Shown here in pieces: positions 1 through 6,390 of a stretch of 6,436 nucleotides of DNA. Origin of the DNA: CAZNQW01 sp964575225 (GTDB lineage Bacteria; Chloroflexota; Anaerolineae; JAAYZQ01). The DNA lies in contig CAZNQW010000222.1 of NCBI GenBank assembly GCA_964575225.1, forward strand, positions 1-6,436, read 5' to 3'. Every line of letters starts with the position of its first letter. Positions within the stretch are counted from its first letter, which is position 1. The notes beneath the pieces were generated by a model. That model saw nothing but the letters and a program-made list of their open reading frames with translations. It ran no database searches and had not been told where the DNA came from. The position numbers and the translations under genes were made by a program.

Positions 1-1
1 C

Positions 2-52
2 CATCTCCAGGAAATCATGCAGGAAGCAGAGTCAGAACTGGTGTCATCTTAG
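2..52 (+). CDS. possible C-terminal end of an upstream gene (partial)
   Basis: The second reading frame is open from the window edge and ends at TAG 50-52. It reads HLQEIMQEAESELVSS, a plausible amphipathic, Glu/Gln-rich protein tail. The stop is followed by a small hairpin and then by sequence that does not look coding, which fits the 3' end of a gene. Only 16 residues are visible, so no family can be named and chance is a real alternative. If real, it lies about 260 bases before the ABC transporter genes and would be in the same orientation. Confidence 0.35.
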   Translation, partial: HLQEIMQEAESELVSS

Positions 53-64
53 GCCTTGCCTGTA

Positions 65-82
65 GGGTGGGCTTGCCCACTC
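65..82 (+). terminator. short GC hairpin after the possible upstream stop
   Basis: GTGGGC (67-72) and GCCCAC (75-80) are perfectly complementary. The stem extends by a G-T pair (66/81) and a G-C pair (65/82), giving an 8-pair stem that most likely closes on a CTTG loop. It lies 12 bases after the putative stop at 52. There is no T-run after it, so it is not a canonical intrinsic terminator. It may be a 3'-end stabiliser or a chance structure. Confidence 0.25.
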
Positions 83-300
83 CGCATCCAGGGAGAATCC
101 CGTGACCTTTAGTGTCCAACGTTGGGCTGGACCCAGTTTCAGATTTTGGAAAGGAGGCGATGGCTATCCCCCGACAAGGGCCATGCGGAGATCGGGTACC
201 GGAAGGTGACGTGATCGGGCGAGGCTGCTGTGGGACAGGCAGTTCAAGCCGCTCGCGTGGTCTCATCCACATTACGAGTCCAATGGTTTTCTCAATGAAA

Positions 301-307
301 AAGGAGG
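301..307 (+). promoter_or_regulatory. strong Shine-Dalgarno of the substrate-binding protein gene
   Basis: AAGGAGG, inside a longer purine run (297-309), lies 4 bases before ATG 312. It is close to a full match to the anti-Shine-Dalgarno and is the best ribosome site in the window. This fits the need for many copies of the binding protein relative to the permeases. Confidence 0.8.
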
Positions 308-311
308 AGAT

Positions 312-2081
312 ATGAAGCACAAGATCGGGCAGTTTTTGGCCGTGTTGATCGTCCTGACGATGATTGGTGCGTCGGTGGTGGCCTGTGGAGCCACGCCCGA
401 ACCCCAAGTGGTTGAAAAAGTGGTCAAGGAAACGGTGATTGTCGAGGGAGAGTCCCAGGTTGTCGAAAAGGTGGTCACCGAGGTGGTGGAGGTAGAGGTT
501 GAGAAGGTCGTTACTCCCACCGCTGCTCCGCAAAGCAAGATCGTCACCTTTGCCTGGACGCAGGAACCCGATAGCCTGAACTGGCTATACAGCAACATGT
601 GGTTCTCCGTCATCATGCAGCAACTCTGGCATTGCTGGGCCTGGGAGTATGATGACCAAAACCTGCCCTTCCCCAAACTGGTCACAGAGATCCCCAGTGT
701 AGGAAATGGCGGTGTCTCTGAGGATGGGCTGACCATCACCATGAACCTCCGCGACGATATCATCTGGTCGGATGGAACCCCTATCACGGCTGAGGATTTC
801 GTCTTTACCTACGAGATGATCATGAACACCGCCAACTCGGTTGCGAGCCAATATCCCTACGATTACCTGGCTGGCGTAGAAGCACCCGATGAGCGCACAG
901 TGGTCATGAACTTTGACGAGCCATTTGCTCCATGGGAAGCCCTTTACTGGCGGGGCGTCCTGCCCAAGCATATTCTGGAGCCGGTGTTCGAGGCCGAAGG
1001 TTCGATCGACACGGCCGAATGGAACCGTGTACCGACGGTCGGTTGCGGGCCCTTTGTCGCGGCCGAGTGGGAATCGGGCAGCTATCTGCGCTTTGTCAAA
1101 AACCCGAACTATTTTGACGGAGAGGCCAAACTGGATGAGGTGTACTTCCAGTTCGTACCCGACGACGCCTCGCAGACTGCGGCCCTGGTGGCTGGCGATG
1201 CATTGCTGGGCACCTTCCCACCTCTGTCCGATGTTCCCATCCTGGAAGCCGGCAATCTGGACATCATGGTTCAGAGTTCCGGTTACGTCGAAGGTTGGTA
1301 CTTTAACCTCCGCGACATGGCGAGCCCGGCCGTCCGCGACGTCAAGGTGCGCCAGGCCATCGCCATGGGCATCGACCGGGAAGCCATCGTCAACGATCTC
1401 TTGTTTGGCTTGACCAAAACAATTGAGACGATGTGGGATCCCATCGCGGCCTATGGATACGTGTCGCCGGACATCGAGCCCTGGACCTATGATCCCGAAG
1501 CAGCCAAGGCTTTATTGGACGAAGCCGGCTGGATCGATACCGATGGCGATGGCATCCGTGAGAAGGATGGCGTCAAGCTCACCTTGACCCACGGCACCAC
1601 AACTCGCGAAATCCGCCAGGACATCCAGGCTGTGACCCAGCAGTCGCTTCGCGACATTGGTATCGATCTCCAGATCTATAACTATGACTCTGATCTGTTC
1701 TTCGGAAGCTGGTCCGATGGCTCGCCGGCAGCCCTGGGCGATCTGGATGTCATGGAATGGTCCGATTCGACCATGTTCCCCGATCCGGACCAGCAGTATT
1801 GGCTTTGTTCTGAATTGCCCACGGACGATAACCCCTATGGGTACAACTACTTTGGTTGTGACGAGGAGCTTGACGCGCTTCTCCAACAGCAGATCACGAC
1901 TGTGGACAGTGAAGAACGCGTCGCGGTCTTTCAGCAGATCACCAAGTATATGCATGAAAATGTTTACTATTTGGGCTTGTACGACGATTCAGACTACTGG
2001 ATCGTCAGCCCCCGGCTAACCGGTGTCAAGTTCTCGGGCGTCACCCCCTTCTACAACATAGCCGAGTGGGACCTGCAATAA
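312..2081 (+). CDS. ABC transporter substrate-binding lipoprotein, SBP_bac_5 (peptide/nickel type)
   Basis: A 589-residue extracytoplasmic solute receptor that would bind a ligand and deliver it to the two permeases encoded next. The N-terminus has basic residues, a hydrophobic core (about 8-23) and a lipobox VVAC with Cys25 as the lipidation site. A Val/Glu/Lys-rich linker follows (about 28-74). Family 5 hallmarks are visible: the RDDIIWSDGTPITAEDFVFTYE block (about 147-168), the DVKVRQAIAMGIDREAIV block (about 343-360) and DPEAAKALLDEAGW followed by DTDGDGIRE (409-417). The length is normal for the family. ATG 312 is chosen for its strong Shine-Dalgarno and because the signal peptide begins there. 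The family binds oligopeptides, dipeptides, nickel, opines or oligosaccharides; the ligand cannot be told from sequence alone. The family call is secure, the substrate is unknown. Confidence 0.95.
   Translation: MKHKIGQFLAVLIVLTMIGASVVACGATPEPQVVEKVVKETVIVEGESQVVEKVVTEVVEVEVEKVVTPTAAPQSKIVTFAWTQEPDSLNWLYSNMWFSVIMQQLWHCWAWEYDDQNLPFPKLVTEIPSVGNGGVSEDGLTITMNLRDDIIWSDGTPITAEDFVFTYEMIMNTANSVASQYPYDYLAGVEAPDERTVVMNFDEPFAPWEALYWRGVLPKHILEPVFEAEGSIDTAEWNRVPTVGCGPFVAAEWESGSYLRFVKNPNYFDGEAKLDEVYFQFVPDDASQTAALVAGDALLGTFPPLSDVPILEAGNLDIMVQSSGYVEGWYFNLRDMASPAVRDVKVRQAIAMGIDREAIVNDLLFGLTKTIETMWDPIAAYGYVSPDIEPWTYDPEAAKALLDEAGWIDTDGDGIREKDGVKLTLTHGTTTREIRQDIQAVTQQSLRDIGIDLQIYNYDSDLFFGSWSDGSPAALGDLDVMEWSDSTMFPDPDQQYWLCSELPTDDNPYGYNYFGCDEELDALLQQQITTVDSEERVAVFQQITKYMHENVYYLGLYDDSDYWIVSPRLTGVKFSGVTPFYNIAEWDLQ
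405..512 (+). repeat. degenerate QVVEKVV repeat in the lipoprotein linker
   Basis: QVVEKVV is encoded at 405-425 (residues 32-38) and again at 456-476 (residues 49-55). A partial copy EKVV follows at 501-512 (residues 64-67). The codons differ between copies (gaaaaagtg versus gaaaaggtg), so this is a protein-level repeat rather than a recent DNA duplication. It lies between the lipidated cysteine and the binding domain and probably acts as a tether. From memory, linkers of this kind are common in Chloroflexota binding lipoproteins. Confidence 0.7.
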
Positions 2082-2104
2082 GCACCCTGTTATCGTGTTT
2101 CTCA

Positions 2105-2134
2105 GGCCGGGACGGAGAATTCTCCGTCCCGGCC
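2105..2134 (+). repeat. perfect 30-base inverted repeat between binding protein and permease genes
   Basis: GGCCGGGACGGAGAA (2105-2119) is followed directly by its exact reverse complement (2120-2134). In RNA this gives a 13-pair GC-rich stem with an AATT loop. It starts 23 bases after the binding-protein stop and ends 24 bases before the permease ATG; the permease ribosome site is outside it. There is no T-run after it, so full intrinsic termination is doubtful. Established examples such as malE-malF show hairpins in this position protecting the upstream mRNA and lowering downstream expression. That role here is an inference; the structure itself is certain. Confidence 0.85.
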
Positions 2135-2158
2135 CTGATCGACTGAGAGGAAGAGCCT

Positions 2159-3193
2159 ATGAGCCGTTACATCATCCGGCGATTGCTGCAAGCGATCCCG
2201 CTTTTGCTCATTATCAGCGTGATGCTCTTTGTTCTGATGCGGGCCAGCGGGGATCCGATTTCGACCATGGGGGGCCGTCGCCAAATGCGCCCCGAGGACC
2301 GGGAGCGCCTCTCTCGCCAACTGGGACTCGACAAACCCATTTACGTGCAATACCTCTACTGGTTGATAGGGAACGACTGGACGAGTGTAGACCTCAATGG
2401 CGATGGGGTGGCCGAAACTCCGGGCGACCGCAAAGGGGTGGTGCGAGGGGAATTGGGCGAGTCGTTGGTGAGCCGTGGCAGGGAGGCGTGGGATATCATC
2501 TGGGAACGTCTGCCCAATACCCTACTCTTGATGATCCCGTCCGAGATTATCATCATCACGTTCTCCTTGATGATCGGGATTTTCTCAGCTTTGAAGCAGT
2601 ACTCACTGACCGATCATCTCATAACCGCTCTGTCTTTTGTGGGCTACTCCTTGCCCATCTTTTTCGTGGCTCTGGTCAGCATGTATCTCTTTGCCGTCAA
2701 GTTCAAAGCCTGGGGATTGCCCTATCTGCCAACGGTGGGCATGTTCGATCCTCAAGTAGGTAAAACGCCCAACCAGGTAGTGCTGCACATGGTGTTGCCA
2801 ATTTTCAGTATGACCGTCATCAGTGTGGCGGGTTATAGCCGCTACGTCCGTTCCCAAATGTTGGAGACGATCAGTCAGGATTATATCCGCACCGCCCGCG
2901 CCAAGGGACTGGGCGAGCGAGCCGTCCTTTTTGTGCACGCCCTGAAAAACGCTTCTCTGCCTCTGGTGACTATTGTCGGCCTGGATATTCCCCTGTTGTT
3001 GGGCGGCGCCCTAGTGACTGAAAGGATTTTCGCCTGGCCTGGGATGGGCCGGCTGTTTCTGGATCACGTGTCGCGCGGCGATGTACCGGTGGTGATGGGT
3101 ATCTTGATGCTGATCTCGGTGGCCGTAGTCGTGTTCCAACTTTTCACCGACATTGTCTACGCGTGGCTCGATCCGCGCATCCGCTTCGAATAA
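2159..3193 (+). CDS. ABC transporter permease, DppB/OppB type
   Basis: A 344-residue inner-membrane channel subunit that should pair with the next gene product. The N-terminus MSRYIIRRLLQAIPLLLIISVMLF is typical of DppB, with the first membrane segment at about 10-28. Further hydrophobic segments lie at about 120-145, 157-180, 206-226, 270-291 and 310-333, giving six. The ATPase-contacting EAA loop reads DYIRTARAKGLGE (241-253). The C-terminal ERIFAWPGMGRLF and YAWLDPRIRFE are family signatures. The outside loop after segment 1 carries an acidic DLNGDGVAE (78-86), like a calcium-binding loop. An in-frame TGA (2144-2146) and a GAGAGGAAGAG ribosome site support ATG 2159. It is separated from the binding-protein gene by a hairpin but is almost certainly in the same operon. 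Confidence 0.95.
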   Translation: MSRYIIRRLLQAIPLLLIISVMLFVLMRASGDPISTMGGRRQMRPEDRERLSRQLGLDKPIYVQYLYWLIGNDWTSVDLNGDGVAETPGDRKGVVRGELGESLVSRGREAWDIIWERLPNTLLLMIPSEIIIITFSLMIGIFSALKQYSLTDHLITALSFVGYSLPIFFVALVSMYLFAVKFKAWGLPYLPTVGMFDPQVGKTPNQVVLHMVLPIFSMTVISVAGYSRYVRSQMLETISQDYIRTARAKGLGERAVLFVHALKNASLPLVTIVGLDIPLLLGGALVTERIFAWPGMGRLFLDHVSRGDVPVVMGILMLISVAVVVFQLFTDIVYAWLDPRIRFE

Positions 3194-3209
3194 CTGCGAG
3201 GTTCTTTCC

Positions 3210-4154
3210 ATGGCAACGACCGAACAATCTGCAACGATGGACTTGGCCAGTCAAATCCGGACGGAACCCCTCACCATTGGCCAGCTTGTGTGGCGGCGCT
3301 TTCGCCGCCACAAGATGGCGATGGCAGGTCTCATTATGCTCGTGCTGTTGTGCGCCTATTGCTTTGGCGGCGCGATTTTCTTTACCGAAAGCTATGCCAA
3401 CTACACCGATACCAGCAAACGCCTTCAGCCTCCCTCAGCCGAACACCTCTTTGGCACCGATACGGTAGGTCGCGATATCCTGGCCCGCACGATCTATGGT
3501 GGTCAAATTTCGCTGCTGATCGGCCTGACCGCAGTATTGGTTTCCATTGTGGTAGGTGTGCTTGTTGGGGCTTTGTCCGGTTATTACGGGGGGGTGATCG
3601 ACAGCTTGCTGATGCGATTCACCGAAGCCATGTTTACCATTCCTCAGCTTTTCCTGCTCCTGGTGATGGCCAAATTCCTGGCAGGCAAAGTGCCCACCAT
3701 TCAACTCTTGGGCCGCAGTTTCAGCGGCAGTGTGGTCATCATCATCGGCATCATCGGGCTGACCAGTTGGATGTATCTGGCCCGCATCGTCCGGGCCGAC
3801 TTTCTCTCCCTCAAGGAACGCGAATTCATCGTCGCCGCCCATACCATCGGTACCCGGAACGGATCTATCATACGTCGCCATATCCTACCCAACACAATGG
3901 CGCCGATCATTGTCTCGGCCACGCTGGGGGTGGCGTCGGCCATCCTTTCTGAGGCCTATATCAGCTTTCTGGGAATGGGCGTCCAGCCCCCCACGGCTAC
4001 CTGGGGCAATATGCTCGAAGGCGCCTACAACTATATCGAAACGGCGCCCTGGCTGTGGATTTTCCCCGGCATGCTGATTGTTCTGACCGTGTTGAGCATC
4101 AACTTCCTGGGCGATGGCTTGCGCGACGCCCTGGATCCAACGACGATCACCTAA
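3210..4154 (+). CDS. ABC transporter permease, DppC/OppC type
   Basis: A 314-residue second channel subunit. It has a soluble N-terminus, TIGQLVWRRFRRHK (22-35), then membrane segment 1 (about 36-58). The diagnostic DppC motif HLFGTDTVGRDILAR follows at 79-93. The EAA loop is EREFIVAAHTIG (203-214), followed by RRHILPN. SEAYISFLGMGVQPPTATWGNML and FLGDGLRDALDPT near the end are typical. The frame is open back to ATG 3153 inside the preceding permease, but that start has no ribosome site and adds 19 atypical residues. ATG 3210 has GAGG (3198-3201) 8 bases upstream and follows the preceding stop by 16 bases, so it is preferred; ATG 3237 is a weaker alternative. No ATPase gene follows, which is unusual for dpp/opp operons. 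Confidence 0.94.
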   Translation: MATTEQSATMDLASQIRTEPLTIGQLVWRRFRRHKMAMAGLIMLVLLCAYCFGGAIFFTESYANYTDTSKRLQPPSAEHLFGTDTVGRDILARTIYGGQISLLIGLTAVLVSIVVGVLVGALSGYYGGVIDSLLMRFTEAMFTIPQLFLLLVMAKFLAGKVPTIQLLGRSFSGSVVIIIGIIGLTSWMYLARIVRADFLSLKEREFIVAAHTIGTRNGSIIRRHILPNTMAPIIVSATLGVASAILSEAYISFLGMGVQPPTATWGNMLEGAYNYIETAPWLWIFPGMLIVLTVLSINFLGDGLRDALDPTTIT

Positions 4155-4197
4155 ACGATTTCGACATTCCTTTCGGTTCAAACAAGTAGGCTGATCC

Positions 4198-5184
4198 ATG
4201 CCGACCAACCTACCGCCTGAGTACTTTGCGGCTGAGAGGCGCTATCGCGAAGCCGCCACAACCGAAGAAAAGATCGAGTGCCTGGAGGATCTGCTCAGCA
4301 CGATTCCCAAGCACAAGGGCACCGATCACCTTCGCGCCGATCTGCGGCGACGGCTATCCAAGTTCAAAGAATCGGCCCAAACCCGAAAAAAGTCCGGCAC
4401 AAGTTCTCCATACAATATCGACAAAGAAGGCGCCGGGCAGGTCATCCTGCTGGGTCCGACCAACGTGGGCAAGTCCTCCCTCGTGGCCCGGCTGACCAAT
4501 GCCGCACCCGAAATCTCGGATGCCCCTTTTACCACGTGGACGCCCACGCCGGGGATGATGCCCGTCGAAAACATCCAGATTCAGCTCATCGATACACCCC
4601 CCTTGAATCCCGATTATGTGGATCCCGAGATGATGAACCTGGTGCGCCGGGCGGACCTGCTCCTACTGGTCGTCGATCTCCAAACCAACCCTGTGCAGCA
4701 GATTGAAGAATGTGTCGACCTGTTGGCAGAGCAACGAGTTGTGCCCAAGCTTATCGAGCAGCGGTTCACCGGCGATCCCCGGCGGCTCTTTTTCCAGCCG
4801 TTGCTGGTGGTCGTCAACAAATACGATAGCGACGACCTAGCCGAGATTCTCGAGATCTTTTGCGAACTCTTGGAGGTGGACTGGCCCTGCGTAGCCGTTT
4901 CGGCCCTGACCGGTCACCATTTGGAGCGCCTCAAAGAGACTGTTCTGAAATGGCTGGACATCATCCGGGTCTATACCAAACCCCCGGGCAAAGAGCCCAA
5001 CTTTTCTGCCCCCTTTGTCCTGGAAAGGGGTGCTACCGTGTCCGACCTGGCCCGCCAAGTGCACCTCGATTTCTTTGAGAAAATGAAAAGTGCGCGCATC
5101 TGGGGGTCCCAGGTTCACGATGGCCAGTTGGTAGGCCGAGAGCATGTCCTTTCCGACGGAGATATCGTCGAACTCCGCCTGTGA
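4198..5184 (+). CDS. GTPase with C-terminal TGS domain, DRG/Obg-related
   Basis: A 328-residue cytoplasmic P-loop GTPase resembling the DRG branch of the Obg superfamily, a group linked to ribosomes and translation. The N-terminal helical part (1-70) contains the family-like TEEKIECLEDLLSTIPKHKGTDHLRADLRRRLSKF. G1 is GPTNVGKSS (86-94), G2 is near FTTWTP (111-116), G3 is DTPP (132-135), G4 is NKYD (207-210) and G5 is SAL (235-237). The TGS domain runs from about 254 to 328 and ends DGQLVGREHVLSDGDIVELRL. The G3 motif has Pro where DxxG GTPases have Gly. The S5D2L insertion of true DRG between G3 and G4 appears absent or much shortened. ATG 4198 follows an in-frame TGA (4192-4194) and a weak AAGTAGG ribosome site. 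The 43-base gap after the permease shows no terminator, so co-transcription is possible. The exact function is not known. Confidence 0.9.
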   Translation: MPTNLPPEYFAAERRYREAATTEEKIECLEDLLSTIPKHKGTDHLRADLRRRLSKFKESAQTRKKSGTSSPYNIDKEGAGQVILLGPTNVGKSSLVARLTNAAPEISDAPFTTWTPTPGMMPVENIQIQLIDTPPLNPDYVDPEMMNLVRRADLLLLVVDLQTNPVQQIEECVDLLAEQRVVPKLIEQRFTGDPRRLFFQPLLVVVNKYDSDDLAEILEIFCELLEVDWPCVAVSALTGHHLERLKETVLKWLDIIRVYTKPPGKEPNFSAPFVLERGATVSDLARQVHLDFFEKMKSARIWGSQVHDGQLVGREHVLSDGDIVELRL

Positions 5185-5255
5185 CCTGCCGGTACGTGTT
5201 GGACGGCCAGCCGAACAGTGAATTTCGTCCCTCCCAAGCGGACATTCGCCCGTTC

Positions 5256-5273
5256 GTGCTCCCCGGGGAACAC
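5256..5273. promoter_or_regulatory. 18-base near-perfect palindrome, possible operator
   Basis: GTGCTCCCCGGGGAACAC is self-complementary at 8 of 9 positions; the only mismatch is C5259 against A5270. It has no loop, so it fits a binding site for a dimeric protein better than an RNA terminator. It lies just upstream of the AT-rich block and about 100 bases before GTG 5371. No known regulator motif was recognised. Confidence 0.3.
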
Positions 5274-5355
5274 AGGGTTCATCATTACAGACTCTTTTGC
5301 CTTCTAATGATACGATTATCTTGATGATATTCATTTCTAGTGACCGTACCGCACG

Positions 5356-5364
5356 AAAGGGAGG
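5356..5364 (+). promoter_or_regulatory. ribosome binding site deciding the GTG start at 5371
   Basis: AAAGGGAGG sits 6 bases before GTG 5371. An in-frame TGA at 5341-5343 excludes a longer product, so this site fixes the non-ATG start of the DUF255 gene. Confidence 0.8.
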
Positions 5365-5370
5365 CCCACA

Positions 5371-6390
5371 GTGAACCAACTGGCCCAAGAAACCAGTCCC
5401 TATTTGCTCCAACATGCCAGCAACCCGGTGAATTGGTATCCCTGGGGGGAGGCAGCGCTGACGAAAGCGCGCCGCGAGGACAAGCCGATCTTTCTCAGCA
5501 TCGGCTACTCTGCCTGTCACTGGTGCCACGTCATGGCCCACGAATCGTTCGAAGACCAAGCCGCTGCAGACCTCCTCAACCAACATTTCGTGAGTATCAA
5601 GGTGGACCGTGAGGAACGCCCTGACCTCGACCAGATCTATATGACCGCTGTGCAGGCTTTGACCGGCAGTGGCGGCTGGCCCATGTCGGTTTTTCTCACG
5701 CCCGAGGGTCATCCCTTCTACGGCGGCACCTACTTTCCGCCCAGTCCGCGCTACGGCATGCCGTCCTTCACCCAGGTGCTCCAGGCCATTGTCGATGCCT
5801 GGCAGGACCGTCGCGCCGAGCTATTGAGCAGCAGCCAACAACTGACGCAGGCCATTGCGCAGCAGTCAAACGCCTCCTCGGGCAGGGTCGCAGATCTTTC
5901 CACCTCCACCCTCGGCGCGGCTTTCCGTGCCCTGCAGCAGAGCTATGACAGGACAAACGGCGGCTGGGGAGGCGCCCCCAAGTTCCCCCAGCCCATGGCA
6001 TTGGAGTTCTTGCTGCGCTATCATCACAGCACCGACAAAGTCGAGGCCCTGGAGATGATAACCCGCACCCTGGAGGCCATGGCCCGCGGCGGTATGTACG
6101 ACCAACTGGGTGGAGGTTTCCACCGCTATTCGGTGGACGACCAGTGGCTCGTGCCCCACTTTGAGAAGATGCTTTATGACAACTCGCAGCTCGCGCGGGT
6201 GTACCTGCACACTTGGCAAGCGACGGGTAACCATTTCTTCCGTACCATCACGGAGGAGATCCTCGATTACGTCATGCGAGAAATGCTCGATCCGGCGGGT
6301 GGCTTTTATTCGACGCAAGACGCCGACAGCGAGGGGGAGGAAGGCAAGTTCTTTGTCTGGACACCGGACGAGATCCGGGAAGTTCTGGGG
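5371..6390 (+). CDS. DUF255 / thioredoxin-domain protein, YyaL/SPATA20 family, 3' truncated
   Basis: The first 340 residues of a protein whose family is usually about 650-700 residues. The N-terminal thioredoxin-like domain (Thioredox_DsbH, about 3-120) is nearly textbook: TSPYLLQHASNPVNWYPW, then SIGYSACHWCHVM with the CxxC pair Cys49/Cys52, then VDREERPDLDQIY, GGWPMSVFLTP and GGTYFPP. The following part belongs to the alpha/alpha-barrel region: GGWGGAPKFPQP, GGMYDQLGGGFHRYSVD, WLVPHFEKMLYDN and GGFYSTQDADSEGEEGKFFVW. The family's molecular function is poorly defined; the CHWC motif suggests a redox role and the barrel resembles sugar epimerase/glycosidase folds. The product has no signal peptide and is probably cytoplasmic. 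The reading frame has no stop before real sequence ends at about 6390, where adapter begins. The truncation is therefore an assembly artefact, not a pseudogene. Confidence 0.93.

Larger units (their letters stand above)
53..311 (+). promoter_or_regulatory. leader region upstream of the ABC transporter genes
   Basis: About 260 bases without a convincing gene. It contains the hairpin at 65-82, a small GGGA/TCCC inverted repeat (91-101) and a 10-base palindrome CCAACGTTGG (116-125). A purine-rich AAAGGAGG (151-158) precedes an ATG by only 2 bases. I compared it by eye with common riboswitch cores (cobalamin, TPP, SAM, glycine, T-box, c-di-GMP, guanidine) and recognised none. No clear -35/-10 pair could be fixed. 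The promoter for the transporter is presumably here, but this is inferred from position only. Confidence 0.35.
5185..5370 (+). promoter_or_regulatory. intergenic region with AT-rich block, probable promoter of the DUF255 gene
   Basis: This 186-base gap separates the GTPase from the DUF255 gene. Near its start, TGTTGG (5197-5202) and CCGAACA (5211-5217) can form a weak stem with one bulge; no T-run follows, so termination is uncertain. A near-perfect palindrome lies at 5256-5273. Bases 5279-5340 are clearly AT-rich against a GC-rich background and contain TAATGAT, GATTATC and GATATT runs that could supply a -10 element. No -35/-10 pair with good spacing could be chosen with confidence. Confidence 0.35.

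Noticed and set aside
53..311. Riboswitch or T-box in the leader
   Set aside because: Several small inverted repeats occur, but no conserved core of a known class was recognised by eye. A covariance-model search would be decisive.
15..787. Two minus-strand frames (15-533 and 272-787) over the leader and lipoprotein start
   Set aside because: They give low-complexity His/Asn/Leu- and Ser/Thr-rich translations, produced by the repetitive linker on the other strand.
2095..2763. 222-codon plus-strand frame overlapping the DppB-type permease
   Set aside because: It is out of frame with the permease, begins at GTG inside the gap, gives an Arg/Pro/Ser-rich product and has no ribosome site.
3153..3209. 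Upstream ATG extending the DppC-type permease by 19 residues into the previous gene
   Set aside because: There is no ribosome site before 3153 and the added residues are not family-like. ATG 3210 has well-spaced GAGG.
5340..5612. 90-codon plus-strand frame at the start of the DUF255 gene
   Set aside because: It is out of frame with the strongly conserved DUF255 translation and has no recognisable domain.
4837..5712. 291-codon open frame on the minus strand across the GTPase, the gap and the DUF255 start
   Set aside because: It lies antisense to two genes with clear family motifs. Its translation has no recognisable domain and follows the complement of their codons.
5371..6390. DUF255 gene as a pseudogene because it lacks its C-terminal half
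   Set aside because: All visible motifs are intact and the frame is unbroken up to the adapter, so the loss comes from the end of real sequence.
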